Shown here piece by piece: positions 6,543-7,590 of a stretch of DNA of 7,590 bases (position 1 is the stretch's first letter; each line of letters begins with the position of its first letter). The DNA comes from Bacteroides sp. (lineage in GTDB: Bacteria > Bacteroidota > Bacteroidia > Bacteroidales > SM23-62): the NCBI GenBank assembly GCA_030667765.1, contig DAOUVF010000133.1, forward strand, positions 1 through 7,590. The letters are read 5' to 3'. Both the position numbers and the translations under genes were made by a program. Under the pieces are notes generated by a model, which was not told the DNA's origin, ran no database searches, and saw only the letters and a program-made list of their open reading frames with translations.

Positions 6543-7590
6543 ATGAATGAAGCAAATTACATAAGGAGATTCAGATGGATTGGCTTCATATCGGGTTTCA
6601 TCCTGGTGATCCTGATGATTACTGCCTGGATCAGGGAGGGATTCTTACCCGATTGGAAACAGATCCAGTCGGACTACCACAGGATGATCCCTGAGAATCC
6701 GGTTGAAGGATCCGGCCAGGCTGAGTCATCCATAAGGATACATCAGGTTAGCCCTGCAGGAATAAATAGGACGGACCGTTGTATGACCTGTCACCTGGGA
6801 ATGGAAAATCCAGCCATGGCGGATGCTTCGCAACCGCATACCATGCATCCTGGTGAGTTCCTGATCCAGCACCCGGTCGAGAAATTTGGATGTACTGTCT
6901 GTCATGGTGGTCAGGGAAGGGCCCTTGACAGGATTAATGCCTTCGGGGAGGAACCGTTTACCCATTGGGATCTTCCATTGTTGCATCCACCATATATTGA
7001 ATCCTCCTGTGGAAAATGTCACCTGGGTATCTTTTCGGAGCATTCTGTCCTGGCGGGTACCGAAACATTCATTCACGGGAAGGAGATCTTTCAAAGAGAA
7101 GGCTGCCTGGGTTGCCACCAGGCAAGAGGTGTAGGGGGGATTGTTGGTCCCGACCTGACCGAGCAGGGTGAAAAAACAAAACATGAGTACAGTTTTAAGA
7201 ATATCCGGGGCGAACAAACCATATCCAACTGGATGAAGGAACATTTCCAGGATCCCGAGATGGTATCCCCTGGTTCAGACATGCTTCAGATCAACCTGCC
7301 GGAAGCAGAACTTGAAGCACTGGTGACCTTTACCATGGGACTGGCGAAACCGGATATCTCGTATGATTATATCGGGGTGGAAACCCTGCAAGAGTTGAGG
7401 GGAATTCGAAACCCATTGCAAGCCGAACAAATATATGCCATGACCTGCTCCGCCTGTCACGGGAAATCCGGGGAGGGGAAAGATTATGAGGCATATCAAA
7501 CGGGAGTACCTTCCCTTGTTAATTATGATTTCATAAGGGTGGCTTCCGGCGAGATGATCATGTTCACCCTGCTTCATGGACGAGGGGCCA
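6543..7590 (+). CDS. membrane-anchored multiheme cytochrome c, at least five haems (3' end cut off)
   Basis: The frame opens at the ATG at 6543, 4 bp after the cytochrome b stop, and stays open to the window edge: 349 codons with no stop. A single membrane anchor (about 13-29) follows a short basic cytoplasmic N-terminus; there is no cleavage site, so the bulk lies in the periplasm. Five CXXCH sites are seen, with first cysteines at residues 80, 117, 156, 188 and 302. The first three sit in a His-rich region with CTVCHGGQGRA, suggesting bis-His haems. From 178 on there is a class I cytochrome c domain (GKEIFQREGCLGCH), with M247 in GSDML as the likely sixth ligand. A second such domain begins at about 293 (EQIYAMTCSACHGKSGEG), and its expected methionine would lie beyond the window. 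It probably replaces cytochrome c1 or f as electron acceptor of the Rieske protein. The total haem number is unknown because the end is missing. Confidence 0.94.
   Translation, partial: MNEANYIRRFRWIGFISGFILVILMITAWIREGFLPDWKQIQSDYHRMIPENPVEGSGQAESSIRIHQVSPAGINRTDRCMTCHLGMENPAMADASQPHTMHPGEFLIQHPVEKFGCTVCHGGQGRALDRINAFGEEPFTHWDLPLLHPPYIESSCGKCHLGIFSEHSVLAGTETFIHGKEIFQREGCLGCHQARGVGGIVGPDLTEQGEKTKHEYSFKNIRGEQTISNWMKEHFQDPEMVSPGSDMLQINLPEAELEALVTFTMGLAKPDISYDYIGVETLQELRGIRNPLQAEQIYAMTCSACHGKSGEGKDYEAYQTGVPSLVNYDFIRVASGEMIMFTLLHGRGA

Noticed and set aside
6726..7244. Long open frame on the minus strand (172 codons)
   Set aside because: It lies antisense to the multiheme cytochrome, whose plus-strand frame has five CXXCH sites and no stop; the minus-strand product shows no domain or signal.
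1..7590. CRISPR array, tRNA, IS element or attachment site
   Set aside because: No regularly spaced repeats, cloverleaf sequence, transposase motif or terminal inverted repeats were found on reading through both strands.

Overview
The window looks like a piece of a Bacteroidota chromosome (order-level placement not possible from the sequence alone). The grounds are two small beta-barrel outer-membrane proteins with Bacteroidota-style signal peptides, start codons without clear Shine-Dalgarno sequences, AT-rich intergenic gaps, and several sequences resembling the Bacteroidota promoter element TAnnTTTG. It is gene-dense, with seven protein genes, no RNA genes, no mobile elements and no CRISPR array. 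The longest gene-free stretch is the first 215 bases.

Layout. A short-chain dehydrogenase/reductase with a dihydropteridine-reductase-like C-terminus (216-914, +) meets a minus-strand block tail to tail, with only 2 bp between the stop codons. Reading along its own strand, the minus block is an octaheme c-type cytochrome lipoprotein with C-terminal HEAT-like and TPR repeats (4584-2236), then a PorT-like barrel protein (2199-1474) 36 bp downstream, then a second small barrel protein (1360-917). A 112-bp AT-rich divergent promoter region (4585-4696) separates this block from a plus-strand operon: a Tat-dependent Rieske protein (4697-5161), a full-length cytochrome b (5162-6538) whose ATG directly abuts the Rieske stop, and a membrane-anchored cytochrome c (6543 onward) with at least five hemes that runs off the right edge.

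How the genes work together. The plus-strand operon encodes the core of a Rieske/cytochrome b quinol oxidoreductase in which a multiheme cytochrome takes the place of cytochrome c1 or f. Its details suggest a low-potential, menaquinol-type enzyme: the Rieske protein lacks the potential-raising tyrosine (CHGSCF), the Qo motif is SPWY rather than PEWY, the helix-D haem histidines have b6-type spacing, and there is no cysteine for a covalent haem ci. The divergently transcribed octaheme-TPR lipoprotein is a plausible periplasmic redox partner, but this rests on position only. The most interesting point is this cytochrome bc-type system, with its octaheme partner, in a lineage better known for Alternative Complex III.
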